Assembly: GCA_009911365.1 (NCBI GenBank)
Contig: QXXF01000020.1
Coordinates: 26,277-90,276 of the forward strand
Length of the DNA stretch: 64,000 nt
From: Clostridiales bacterium
GTDB taxonomy: Bacteria > Bacillota > Clostridia > Peptostreptococcales > Anaerovoracaceae
Direction of reading: 5' to 3'
Under the pieces are notes generated by a model. It saw only the letters and a program-made list of their open reading frames with translations, had not been told where the DNA came from and made no database searches. The translations under genes and the position numbers were made by a program. Within the stretch, counting starts at the first letter, position 1, and every line of letters starts with the position of its first letter. Below are positions 1 through 7,803 of the stretch, in pieces.

Positions 1-179
1 TCCTGTTCTTCATTGGGCTCCTCCGCTGCCTTCATCGCCTCTTCAAAAGCTTGCCGTAAAGCCATGAACGCCTCCGGGCTGTCCTCGGGATTGGTGACAG
101 TCAGTTTTTTTCGGTAAGCTACTTGTATCTGCTCTTTATCTTTCGTTGCTTGAATTTCAAGAATATCCCAAATACCCAT
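1..179 (-). CDS. J-domain-like protein, N-terminal part (cut by window edge)
   Basis: The minus-strand frame opens with ATG at 177-179 and runs off the window at base 1, giving about 59 residues beginning MGIWDILEIQATKDKEQIQ. The layout (short helix, I/L-E-I-x-x-T-K-D, then AYRKKL followed by TNPEDSPEAFMALRQAFEEA) resembles the divergent J-domain proteins of Clostridia. The HPD tripeptide that stimulates Hsp70 in classical J proteins is replaced by TNPED, so DnaK stimulation is doubtful. These proteins are often large with a C-terminal membrane or repeat region, which would lie outside this window. Family call fairly good; function unknown. Confidence 0.6.
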   Translation of the reverse strand, partial: MGIWDILEIQATKDKEQIQVAYRKKLTVTNPEDSPEAFMALRQAFEEAMKAAEEPNEEQ

Positions 180-297
180 ATTTGCTCTCCTGGTCTATAA
201 AATCAATTAAGAAGATGATACCACATTTATAGAAAAAAGGCGATATGAACTCGCATTTTTGCCTGTCTAAGCGTGAGTGAAATTTCACTGCGCCCGT

Positions 298-1005
298 TCA
301 TTCCTCGGCAAGAAGCTTTGACAACAGCAGCTGCCTATGGTTGATGAACATTTCCGTCACTTGATAGCTGTCTGTCTCTTCATATTGACAAGGACGGATC
401 TTCCCACCATCGAAGGTAAAGATCTCCGCACCGGGAAGCCCCAGCAGAATCGGGGAGTGCGTCACGATGATAAACTGTGATGCCTGCCTGGCGCAGGCGT
501 GGATCTCCATGAGTAAAGTCAACTGTCTCTGCGGGGACAACGCAGCCTCCGGTTCGTCCAACAGATATAAGCCAAAGGGTTTCAATTGTTTCTGTGCGAT
601 GCGAAGGAAGCTTTCCCCATGAGACCGTTCATGGAATTTTTCTGAAGGATGAAGCTCACCTACATATGTAGCTACATTGTAAAAGCTTTCCGCTCGCAAA
701 AAATATCCCTGGCTCTCTCTGTGGCTCCCTCTCACCATCCTGATAGCCTCGCATAATTCTGAATGTGAATCATAGGTGGAAAAGTTGTAGTTTTTCGTGC
801 CGCCTTCCGGATTGAACCCAGAAGCAATGGCAATGGCCTCTAGCATGGTAGATTTCCCGCTGCCGTTTTCCCCGACAAAAAATGTGATGGGTTTCCTGAA
901 TTCCAACATACCCAGCTCCTGAATGGCCGGGATATCCCGTAAATAACTGCCCCTCCCGATCTGGCTCCAATCAATGGACACGCCTCGAATAAATTGCTCG
1001 TTCAT
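298..1005 (-). CDS. AAA/ABC-type ATP-binding protein (SMC-like head, 235 aa)
   Basis: A compact cytoplasmic ATPase of the AAA_21/AAA_23 type. Walker A is GENGSGKST (about residues 45-53), an ABC-signature-like SHGES follows, Walker B is LYLLDEPEAALSP, and the switch histidine lies in VTHSP. No membrane segment or coiled-coil arm is present, so this is a stand-alone head domain rather than a transporter subunit or a full SMC/RecF protein. A longer reading frame opens at 1065, but a consensus promoter overlaps those first codons, so the internal ATG at 1005 (preceded by GAGGCAGAAGG) is the likely start. The physiological role is unknown; such proteins occur alone or in defence and overcoming-lysogenization loci, but no partner is seen here. 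Confidence 0.8.
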   Translation of the reverse strand: MNEQFIRGVSIDWSQIGRGSYLRDIPAIQELGMLEFRKPITFFVGENGSGKSTMLEAIAIASGFNPEGGTKNYNFSTYDSHSELCEAIRMVRGSHRESQGYFLRAESFYNVATYVGELHPSEKFHERSHGESFLRIAQKQLKPFGLYLLDEPEAALSPQRQLTLLMEIHACARQASQFIIVTHSPILLGLPGAEIFTFDGGKIRPCQYEETDSYQVTEMFINHRQLLLSKLLAEE

Positions 1006-1036
1006 ATCCTTCTGCCTCTGCGATTTGATTGTAAAT

Positions 1037-1065
1037 ATTTTACAACTTTTGTCTTCACATGTCAA
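1037..1065 (-). promoter_or_regulatory. sigma-A promoter of the ATPase gene
   Basis: On the minus strand a perfect -35 TTGACA (1060-1065) is followed after 17 bp by TAAAAT (1037-1042). The predicted transcript starts about 25 nt upstream of the ATG at 1005, which argues against the longer reading frame beginning at 1065. Confidence 0.8.
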
Positions 1066-1109
1066 CTATTTTTTTCAATTACTTCCATTTTTTCTTTAAC
1101 CATCCATCC

Positions 1110-1190
1110 AAAAAAGCGAACAGGGGATATTTTATGTAAGACACCTCCGCAGCGCAGCGAGGGCCAGTGTCTGGAATAAAATATCCCCTG
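1110..1190 (-). terminator. Large terminator hairpin downstream of lysC
   Basis: Perfect 15-bp arms (1121-1135 and 1176-1190, CAGGGGATATTTTAT and its complement) are extended inside by AGACAC/GTGTCT (1139-1144, 1167-1172) and a GC-rich core. Read on the minus strand, the stem is followed by TTCGC and six T (1110-1115). It lies just after the lysC stop, so it most likely ends lysC transcription before the ATPase promoter. Confidence 0.75.
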
Positions 1191-1194
1191 TCTT

Positions 1195-2511
1195 TTATTT
1201 TACAAACGCATCATAAATCGCTTTGATGGAAGTTTCCAAATCCTTGTTCTCCACTCCAACGATGATATTCATCTCACTGGACCCTTGGTCGATCATGCGA
1301 ATATTCACGCCCACCTGAGCTAAGGCCGTGAACAGTGCTGCCGATACTCCCGGTCGCGCGGACATACCATAGCCCACTGTAGCGATCAAGGCAATATGCT
1401 CGAACACTTCTACGCTGTCCGGTTTCAGCTGCTGTTTGAATTCTTCTAAAATCTCATCCAGCCTGCCATCGATCTTTTTATTGGAAAGAACCACGGATAC
1501 CGTGTCGATTCCTGTTGGCAGATGCTCCAGCGGGATATCGTAATCCTCCAAGATCCCTGCCAGCCTGCGGACAAAGCCTCGCTCATCGCTGAGCATATTT
1601 TTGTAAATGGCCACTACAGTGAAATCCTTGCTGCCAGCGATTCCAGTGATAATCTGTCCGTCTTCCACAGGACCTGCCTTGGCCGTGATCATCGTCCCTT
1701 CGTCCTGCGGCCTATTGGTATTGCGGATGTTGATCGGAATGTTCGCCACCCTAGCTGGATAAATCGCATCCTCGTGGAGCACTGAAGCTCCCATGTAGGA
1801 CAGTTCTCTCAGTTCCATATAGGAAATGGTGCTGATGGGCTTGGCGTTTTCCACGATCCTGGGATCCGCCATGAGGAAACCGGAAACATCAGTCCAATTT
1901 TCATAAACCTGTGCGTCCACTGCCCGGGCCACCAAAGCACCTGTGATATCCGAACCACCTCTGCTGAAGGTTTTCACGTTCCCATCTGGAGTGGAACCGT
2001 AAAAACCAGGAAGAACGGCTCTCTCATGCTTTTCCAGTTCCTTCCTCAAAGCCCGATCCGTTTCCTCCGGCATGAGCCGCCCTTTGGCATCAAAGCAGAC
2101 AAGCCCCGCCGCATCCACGAAATCATAACCCAAATAAGCGGCGATCAAAATGGCGTTCAAATATTCGCCCCTGCTGGCCACATAATCCGCAGTCGCACCC
2201 TTTTCCAGAGTTTCCTTGATTTCATCTAAATGCTTTTGTATATCCGCCTCCACGCCCAAGTTCACTTCCGTCACCTTGTAGCGGTCGCACACCACCTGGA
2301 ACAGCTGCTCGTAAGGCAGACGATGTTCGATATGCGTTTTGCACAGATACAAAAGATCCGTCACCTTCGTGTCTCCATCGAACCGCTTTCCCGGCGCAGA
2401 AACAACGATATATCTCCGATCAGGGTCTGCTTCAATAATATTCCTGGTCTTGCCGATCTGAATCGCGTCCGCTACTGAAGACCCCCCAAACTTCGCTACT
2501 TTTATTCCCAT
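1195..2511 (-). CDS. lysC: Aspartate kinase
   Basis: Catalyses ATP-dependent phosphorylation of L-aspartate, the first step toward lysine, threonine, methionine and (in spore formers) dipicolinate. The 438-residue protein has the N-terminal amino-acid kinase signature KFGGSSVAD (residues 7-15), the SRGEYLNA and GFYGST motifs, FSRGGSDITGA in the middle, and tandem ACT regulatory domains in the last 150 residues (for example the GMSARPGVSAALFTAL and SSEMNIIVGV segments). It is monofunctional, with no homoserine dehydrogenase domain. ATG follows a GGGAGGACAT ribosome site. It lies 90 bp downstream of metK on the same strand but has its own promoter and terminator. Confidence 0.95.
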   Translation of the reverse strand: MGIKVAKFGGSSVADAIQIGKTRNIIEADPDRRYIVVSAPGKRFDGDTKVTDLLYLCKTHIEHRLPYEQLFQVVCDRYKVTEVNLGVEADIQKHLDEIKETLEKGATADYVASRGEYLNAILIAAYLGYDFVDAAGLVCFDAKGRLMPEETDRALRKELEKHERAVLPGFYGSTPDGNVKTFSRGGSDITGALVARAVDAQVYENWTDVSGFLMADPRIVENAKPISTISYMELRELSYMGASVLHEDAIYPARVANIPINIRNTNRPQDEGTMITAKAGPVEDGQIITGIAGSKDFTVVAIYKNMLSDERGFVRRLAGILEDYDIPLEHLPTGIDTVSVVLSNKKIDGRLDEILEEFKQQLKPDSVEVFEHIALIATVGYGMSARPGVSAALFTALAQVGVNIRMIDQGSSEMNIIVGVENKDLETSIKAIYDAFVK

Positions 2512-2561
2512 TTTTGATATGTCCTCCCAGTCTTATATGTTTTCATGTCCTGTTACTTATT

Positions 2562-2589
2562 GTTATGCGAGGCTCTCCAGTATTGTCAA
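2562..2589 (-). promoter_or_regulatory. Candidate lysC promoter flanked by direct repeats
   Basis: Minus strand TTGACA (2584-2589), 16 bp, CATAAC (2562-2567). The 9-bp sequence GAGAGCCTC occurs twice in direct orientation (2569-2577 and 2593-2601), one copy on each side of the -35, with the second ending at the metK stop. The repeat could be a regulator site or coincidence. Confidence 0.55.
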
Positions 2590-2601
2590 TCTGAGGCTCT
2601 C

Positions 2602-3786
2602 TTAGATGCCCGCGCTCTGTTTCAACGCTTCAGCCTTATCCGTCTTTTCCCAAGGCACGTCGATGTCTGTTCTGCCAAAATGTCCATAAGCGGCCAGCTG
2701 TCTGTAGATTGGCCTTCTCAGGTCCAGATCCCGGATAATGGCTGCCGGTCTTAGATCAAAGTGTTCCTCCACCAGCTGGGCCAGTTTTTCGTCTGAAACT
2801 TTCCCCGTGCCAAAGGAATCCACCAAGATGGAAACTGGTTTCGCCACGCCAATGGCGTAAGCCAGCTGGATCTCGCATTTATCCGCAAGTCCCGCAGCGA
2901 CCAAGTTCTTTGCCGCGTATCTTGCTGCATAAGCCGCAGAACGGTCCACTTTCGTAGGGTCTTTTCCGCTGAACGCCCCACCGCCGTGACGGGCGTATCC
3001 GCCGTATGTATCTACGATAATCTTTCTGCCTGTGAGTCCAGAATCTCCATGAGGTCCGCCGATGACGAATTTCCCTGTGGGATTGACGAAATATTTGGTG
3101 TCATCATCCAGCAGCTGCGCTGGCACGATCGGTTTGACCACATGCTCGATAATATCAGCCATGATCTGATCATGAGTCACATCCGGGTCGTGCTGAGAAG
3201 ACACCAACACCGTGTCGATGCGCTTCACTTTGTTGTCATCATATTCCACTGTGACCTGTGTCTTTCCGTCTGGCCTCAAATATGGCAGGATTCCCTGTTT
3301 TCTTACTTCCGTCAGTCGCATAGCCAGCTTGTGGGCCATGGAAATCGGCATTGGCATCAGTTCCGGCGTTTCATCGCAAGCATAGCCGAACATGATCCCC
3401 TGATCTCCAGCTCCTGTTTCTTCTGGTTCCGCTTCCATGTCGCCTTCCTTGTATTCCAAAGCTTTGTCCACGCCCAGAGCGATGTCAGGCGACTGTTCGT
3501 CGATCGCAGTCAGAACCGCACAGGTATTGCCGTCAAATCCATAATCGCTCTTGGTGTATCCAATGTCGCAGATGACATTTCTGGCGATTTTCTGGATATC
3601 AATGTAGCATTTTGTGGTGATTTCCCCCATTACCATGGCGTATCCCGTGTTCACTGTGGTTTCCGCAGCTACCCTTCCATATGGATCCTGTTCAAAAATC
3701 GCGTCCAGGATGGCATCGGAGATCTGGTCGCAAACCTTATCAGGATGGCCTTCTGTAACAGATTCTGATGTAAAAAGTTTTTTCAT
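2602..3786 (-). CDS. metK: S-adenosylmethionine synthetase
   Basis: Makes SAM from methionine and ATP. The 394-residue protein carries the signature elements TEGHPDK (residues 11-17), [12 protein letters not shown] and the phosphate-binding [16 protein letters not shown], all complete and at normal spacing, so it should be active. A frame seven codons longer exists, but the ATG at 3784-3786 is preceded by GGGAGGAAACAGAC and is followed by the typical [13 protein letters not shown] start. The gene has a long leader with a SAM-I riboswitch, a terminator and a consensus promoter, so it is predicted to be switched off by high SAM. The ligand-product feedback is standard for Bacillota metK. Confidence 0.98.
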   Translation of the reverse strand: MKKLFTSESVTEGHPDKVCDQISDAILDAIFEQDPYGRVAAETTVNTGYAMVMGEITTKCYIDIQKIARNVICDIGYTKSDYGFDGNTCAVLTAIDEQSPDIALGVDKALEYKEGDMEAEPEETGAGDQGIMFGYACDETPELMPMPISMAHKLAMRLTEVRKQGILPYLRPDGKTQVTVEYDDNKVKRIDTVLVSSQHDPDVTHDQIMADIIEHVVKPIVPAQLLDDDTKYFVNPTGKFVIGGPHGDSGLTGRKIIVDTYGGYARHGGGAFSGKDPTKVDRSAAYAARYAAKNLVAAGLADKCEIQLAYAIGVAKPVSILVDSFGTGKVSDEKLAQLVEEHFDLRPAAIIRDLDLRRPIYRQLAAYGHFGRTDIDVPWEKTDKAEALKQSAGI

Positions 3787-3833
3787 GTCTGTTTCCTCCC
3801 TCTTCAAATCCTTATTTTCTATGATGTATTATG

Positions 3834-3860
3834 AGAAAACCTCTTCTCAGAAAGAAGAGG
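3834..3860 (-). terminator. Riboswitch expression-platform terminator before metK
   Basis: Minus-strand arms of CCTCTTCT/AGAAGAGG (3853-3860 and 3840-3847) with a 5-nt loop and then TTTTCTCAT. It sits between the SAM-I aptamer and the metK ribosome site, the normal place for the SAM-dependent terminator. Confidence 0.85.
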
Positions 3861-3878
3861 TCGATTTTCTATCATCTT

Positions 3879-3993
3879 TCCTCATCTTTCAGAATAAAGT
3901 ATTCTGTAGGATTTAGCACCTTTTCTGCTCGTAAAACGCATCTAGGTTGCCGGGCTTCACTGGGCCTATTCCCTCTGCCGCTCTCAATAAGGA
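3879..3993 (-). promoter_or_regulatory. SAM-I (S-box) riboswitch aptamer
   Basis: Reading the minus strand, the S-box landmarks appear in order: CCTTATTGAGAG (3981-3992), GCAGAGGGA, CTGGCCC-like AATAGGCCCAGTGAAGCCC, GGCAACC (3944-3950), and GGTGCTAAATCC (3909-3920). P1 is TCCTTAT (3987-3993) pairing with ATGAGGA (3879-3885) with one G-U pair. Binding of SAM stabilises P1 and favours the downstream terminator. It controls metK. Confidence 0.95.
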
Positions 3994-4023
3994 TCTCTGT
4001 TTATGAAATTCTCTACCTGTTCT

Positions 4024-4051
4024 ATTATATATGATTTACGACGCTTGTCAA
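4024..4051 (-). promoter_or_regulatory. metK promoter
   Basis: Minus strand TTGACA (4046-4051), 16 bp, TATAAT (4024-4029), both perfect consensus. The transcript would begin about 30 nt before the S-box aptamer. Confidence 0.9.
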
Positions 4052-4063
4052 TGGTGTTCCTAC

Positions 4064-4091
4064 TTGTAATTTTTATAAAATAGGTTATACT
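4064..4091 (+). promoter_or_regulatory. Promoter of the unknown 393-aa gene
   Basis: TTGTAA (4064-4069), 16 bp, TATACT (4086-4091) on the plus strand, back-to-back with the metK promoter and about 30 nt before the TTG start at 4123. Confidence 0.6.
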
Positions 4092-4122
4092 TTATGTATT
4101 ATATTTTTGAAGAGGTGCCGAT

Positions 4123-5304
4123 TTGACTAGACCAAGCTTTACAGTAATCGAAGGGGGGCTTTCTGCTCCAAAAAACTCCGCGTCCAGGCAGTTCATGGGC
4201 GCATATGTGACCAACACCCGGCTCATGGGCGTGATCGGGCTTTACATTCACTGGAGATTGGACGATCGCTATTCATCTCCTGATTTTCACCAGTTTTTTT
4301 ATCTTGATTCCGAGGAATACGGCTTTGAAACATACCGAAGCGTCCTGGGGAACAGCGTTGAGGAGATCTCTTCCATCGAACAGACGCTCATCGGAGGCCT
4401 AGGGGGTTCCAAGGAAGAAATTACAGAGCGGGAAGCTCGGGCATTGATCTGCGAGTACGCCCAGTTTAACAAACGACACGGCCTTCCCCTGCCTGACGGC
4501 TTCACGGAATACCAATTTCTCCTGGAAACACCAACCGTACTGGACCTGGACGAAGAAAAAACACTGCGGAAAAAACAGTGCGACGCGGTTGTCACCGACT
4601 ATCAGGCAATCAATTATTTCCTGATGCGCTGTTTTGGTCAGGACTATGAAGCCGCCCAGTGGCTGTGCGCGGAATCATTCGATCTGGATCTTTACAAGGA
4701 ATACGGCATTGCCACGTTATGCAAAAATACTATAGACCCAGACGAGTCCCAGCCTGGAACGTATCTCTGTGAATCCTTGATCGAACGCAAGGATCAATAT
4801 GTGCTGCTGGTGTCCCAGCTGACCGTGTCCAAACACAAGATCACTTCGTTTGAAAAATGCTCCGGGTTTTCCGTCAGCTCCGCTGAGGCGGCCATGATGC
4901 TGGCAAAGCCAGAGTTCGTCACAGTCTATGAGATCCTCATGTCCGCAGATGAATTCAACGACACCATGGAGCAAATGCCCCTCAGCGCTATGATGACACC
5001 CCATGACAACGGCCGGTTGTTTCTAGCCTTCAACAACAATAACAACCATGTGGACAAACAAGTTTTTCGTCTCAGCGAAGATGTGTTTGGTCTGTATTAC
5101 ATCACGGATTTTGGACAGCTGATCGTATCCTCCTTCAGCCTAACTGGGATCCACGCTCTGGAAAAAGACCTGAGGAAAAGCATCCTTGCCCCATACCTTT
5201 TGGCTACGGCCAAGTATGAGTTCAAGGAGCCTGTCCTCTACGAATTTATCCAGAGCGATTTTGAGGATTTCAACGAATTTCTCGATTTTATACGGAATGA
5301 ATGA
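4123..5304 (+). CDS. Unknown protein, 393 aa
   Basis: I do not recognise this protein. The start is probably TTG at 4123, preceded by GAGGTG at a 5-nt spacing; no in-frame ATG is better placed. There is no signal peptide and no convincing membrane span, so it is predicted cytoplasmic. Acidic residues dominate the middle (DLDEEKTLRKK), and there is an asparagine run in LAFNNNNNHVD near residue 310. The reading frame is long, with normal codon use and a promoter of its own, so it is likely a real gene. It is divergent from metK, and its last 17 bp overlap the convergent serine hydrolase. Confidence 0.75.
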   Translation: MTRPSFTVIEGGLSAPKNSASRQFMGAYVTNTRLMGVIGLYIHWRLDDRYSSPDFHQFFYLDSEEYGFETYRSVLGNSVEEISSIEQTLIGGLGGSKEEITEREARALICEYAQFNKRHGLPLPDGFTEYQFLLETPTVLDLDEEKTLRKKQCDAVVTDYQAINYFLMRCFGQDYEAAQWLCAESFDLDLYKEYGIATLCKNTIDPDESQPGTYLCESLIERKDQYVLLVSQLTVSKHKITSFEKCSGFSVSSAEAAMMLAKPEFVTVYEILMSADEFNDTMEQMPLSAMMTPHDNGRLFLAFNNNNNHVDKQVFRLSEDVFGLYYITDFGQLIVSSFSLTGIHALEKDLRKSILAPYLLATAKYEFKEPVLYEFIQSDFEDFNEFLDFIRNE

Positions 5305-6370
5305 GCATTTGGAACAGCTTTTTATTGATTTTTTTCACTGCGCCGCCGCTGATATTGGAAGTCACTATCACATAAGCGTCCAGCTTCGGACAGATCCAAA
5401 AGCTGGCCCGAAACCCTATGTCCGTTCCTTCGTGGCCGTAAATATCGCAGTCTTCCTGGTGGCGCATGAACCATCCCAAGCCCATGCCTTCCCCATTGTT
5501 AGGAACAGTGGCGTATCTGGTCCAGACAGCTTCATAAGTTTCCGGAGAAAAGAAGCTTTGTTCCAGATGGACCCTGGCCCATTTCCCCAGATCCTCCAGA
5601 TTGCTGGTTAGAGTGGAGCTAGGCCCATGCTCCCGATTGTATGGGTAATGCTGTTCCAATACAATATGTTTTTCCTCGTCTTTTGTGTGCGGCATAGCCA
5701 TGTGGGCCTTGCTCAGGTCTTCCAGTTTCAGGCTCCCCCCTGCCCGCTCAAAGGTCAGGAAGGTGGAGTTTTCCATTCCCAAGGGCTGCAGGATCACTGT
5801 TTTCATGTAATCTTCGTACGTCTGGCCCGAACGTTCCGCAATAATCAAGCCCAGCAGCTCGTAAGCCATGTTGCTATAGCGGAATTTGTTTTCGCTAGGT
5901 GACCACAGCATATGGGAATCCTTGACTTCATCACTAAGCGCATAGCCTTTCAAGGCGTTTTCATCTGTTTTTGGCGTGTCCCAATGATAATCCTCCACGT
6001 CCGCCATCCCTGATGTGTGGGTCAGCATGTGCTTGATCTGTATTTCGCCATATCGCTGATCAGCGATGGACACAAAAGGCAGAACGTCTTTTAGCCGATC
6101 CTCCAAACTTAGCTTTCCTTCTTGGCACAGCCGCAGGATCCCAGCGGAAGTAAAGAGCTTTGACACAGATGCCATGTGAAAAACATGGTCCATTTCCACC
6201 GGTTCTTTGGTGGTCACATCCTTTACTCCTATGGCTTTTTTCAGATTCAATCCCGCAAGGGATTTGGGGCCTTTTTCCCCCACGTTCACGGACACGGCTA
6301 ACCCCGGTAGATCGTGCAAAACCAGAGCTTCCTCTATATAGCGCTCCAATTGCTCTATGATATTTTTCAT
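5288..6370 (-). CDS. Serine hydrolase of the beta-lactamase/class C family
   Basis: The 360-residue protein belongs to the penicillin-binding-protein-like beta-lactamase fold (Pfam beta-lactamase, PF00144). It shows the catalytic SxxK in ASVSKLF (Ser68, Lys71), the YxN motif in RYSNMAY (about residue 166) and an H-x-G third motif in GHEGTD near residue 320. There is no signal peptide, so it is likely cytoplasmic and acts as an esterase or D-aminopeptidase-like enzyme rather than in beta-lactam resistance. The ATG follows GGAGAAAGGAACAAATGCA. Its 3' end overlaps the tail of the convergent upstream gene, so no terminator separates the two. Confidence 0.85.
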   Translation of the reverse strand: MKNIIEQLERYIEEALVLHDLPGLAVSVNVGEKGPKSLAGLNLKKAIGVKDVTTKEPVEMDHVFHMASVSKLFTSAGILRLCQEGKLSLEDRLKDVLPFVSIADQRYGEIQIKHMLTHTSGMADVEDYHWDTPKTDENALKGYALSDEVKDSHMLWSPSENKFRYSNMAYELLGLIIAERSGQTYEDYMKTVILQPLGMENSTFLTFERAGGSLKLEDLSKAHMAMPHTKDEEKHIVLEQHYPYNREHGPSSTLTSNLEDLGKWARVHLEQSFFSPETYEAVWTRYATVPNNGEGMGLGWFMRHQEDCDIYGHEGTDIGFRASFWICPKLDAYVIVTSNISGGAVKKINKKLFQMLIHSV

Positions 6371-6450
6371 TGCATTTGTTCCTTTCTCCTAGTATAATCT
6401 TAAATATGATTTTACCATGAATCCATGGGTTCAGTATACCATAAGCGCTA

Positions 6451-6543
6451 AGCTCTGTCCGCGCCTTTCGGCTTGCCAATCGCTAAGCGCTCTGGGCATC
6501 TGTCTCACCTCGGCTCTGTCTGTGCTTTCGCTTGCCAGTCGCC
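6451..6543. repeat. Imperfect intergenic repeat pair
   Basis: A segment of about 33 bp with GCTCTGTC, TTTCG and CTTGCCA-TCGC landmarks occurs at 6451-6484 and again at 6511-6543. The flanks also share TATACCATAA (about 6435 and 6557), so the unit may be a duplicated block of roughly 120 bp upstream of the aldo/keto reductase. No protein is encoded. Confidence 0.5.
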
Positions 6544-6581
6544 GGGTCGAGGACATTATACCATAATTAAGGAGAAAGCAT

Positions 6582-7709
6582 ATGCAATATCGTACATTTC
6601 AAAAAACAGGAGAACAAGTTTCCCTGCTGGGCATGGGGACCATGCGCCTGCCGTTGACCGCAGACGGTAAGGTGGATCGGCCAGAAGCTATTGCCATGAT
6701 CCGCCGTTCTATTGACCAGGGCGTGAATTACGTGGACACTGCCTACATGTATCACGATGGGGAATCGGAAAAAGTCGTGGGTGAAGCACTGAAAGAGGGG
6801 TACCGTGAAAAGGTCTTCCTGGCTGACAAAATGCCGGTGTGGCTGGCAAAGGACGAAGAAAAAATGAAGGAACTGTTCGATGAGCAGTTTGCCAGGCTGG
6901 ATGTGGATGTGATCGATATGTATCTGGTACATAATGTCACTGTTCCCATTTGGAAGCGGGTCCAGAAATTCCATGTGTTGGATTTCTTAAAGGAAAAGCA
7001 GGCGGAAGGCAAGATCAAGCATATTGGTTTTTCTTTCCACGATGAACTGCCTTTGTTCAAGGAAGTCATTGACGCATGGGATTGGGATTTCTGCCAGATC
7101 CAGCTGAATTACATGGATAAGGAGCTCCAGGCCGGAGAAGAAGGCCTACGCTATGCGGCTTCTAAAAACCTTCCTGTGGTGATCATGGAACCTCTGAAAG
7201 GCGGCAAACTGACGGACGTGCTGCCTGACAGCGTGGAAGCTCTGTGGAAACAGGCGGAGATCCAGCGAACTCCAGCGGAATGGGCGCTACGCTGGGTGGC
7301 GGATCATCCTGAGGTCATGACCATTCTCAGCGGCATGAGCGCGCCAGAGCAACTGGAAGAAAACCTAAAGATCCTGTCAGACGCGGCTCCTGGCAGCCTG
7401 ACGGAAAAGGAGCGTTCCATCATTGATCAGGCTTCCGCGGAATACAACAAGCTGATCCAGTATTCCTGCACAGCCTGCAAATACTGCATGCCATGTCCGC
7501 AGAAAATTGACATCCCTACCGCAATCCGGTTTTATAACGATTGGTTCCTCTATGAGGAAAATCCAAAAATCAAGGATGATTATCCGATTTGGCTGCCAAA
7601 GGGCCATCAGGCCAGTGACTGCGTTGCCTGCAAAGCCTGCGAGGGTCACTGCCCGCAGCACCTACCCATCAGCGAGATCATGCAAAAGACGGCGGAGATT
7701 TTTGAGTAG
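6582..7709 (+). CDS. Aldo/keto reductase with C-terminal 4Fe-4S domain
   Basis: The 375-residue protein has an aldo/keto reductase TIM barrel (residues 1 to about 270; DTAYMY, DKMPVW and YLVHNV segments carry the usual catalytic Asp, Tyr, Lys and His) followed by a ferredoxin-like tail. The tail has two cysteine clusters, CTACKYCMPCPQKIDIP and CVACKACEGHCP, suited to 4Fe-4S centres. Such fused oxidoreductases are common in anaerobic Clostridia, and the iron-sulfur domain probably links ferredoxin to a carbonyl substrate that cannot be named from sequence. It is a single gene, with an AAGGAG site and a strong terminator behind it. Confidence 0.92.
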   Translation: MQYRTFQKTGEQVSLLGMGTMRLPLTADGKVDRPEAIAMIRRSIDQGVNYVDTAYMYHDGESEKVVGEALKEGYREKVFLADKMPVWLAKDEEKMKELFDEQFARLDVDVIDMYLVHNVTVPIWKRVQKFHVLDFLKEKQAEGKIKHIGFSFHDELPLFKEVIDAWDWDFCQIQLNYMDKELQAGEEGLRYAASKNLPVVIMEPLKGGKLTDVLPDSVEALWKQAEIQRTPAEWALRWVADHPEVMTILSGMSAPEQLEENLKILSDAAPGSLTEKERSIIDQASAEYNKLIQYSCTACKYCMPCPQKIDIPTAIRFYNDWFLYEENPKIKDDYPIWLPKGHQASDCVACKACEGHCPQHLPISEIMQKTAEIFE

Positions 7710-7725
7710 ACTCAGTAAAACGACT

Positions 7726-7768
7726 AGCCATATGGGAGCAGGACGCTCCCTATATGGCTTGTTTTTAT
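7726..7768 (+). terminator. Rho-independent terminator after aldo/keto reductase
   Basis: AGCCATATGGGAGC (7726-7739) pairs with GCTCCCTATATGGCT (7745-7759) and is followed by TGTTTTTATTTT. Confidence 0.9.
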
Positions 7769-7803
7769 TTTACAGGCACACCTGTTCTGGTAGAGGAGAA
7801 ACC

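Noticed and set aside
298-1005. Defence-system ATPase (for example an OLD or Gabija component)
   Set aside because: Only a minimal ABC-like head is present, with no TOPRIM, helicase or nuclease partner beside it.
2512-2601. Lysine riboswitch upstream of lysC
   Set aside because: Only 90 bp separate lysC from metK, too short for an L-box, and no matching elements are seen.
2986-3916. Long plus-strand reading frames opposite metK (260 codons and more)
   Set aside because: They mirror metK codon structure, have no ribosome site and cover the S-box leader; shadows of the real gene.
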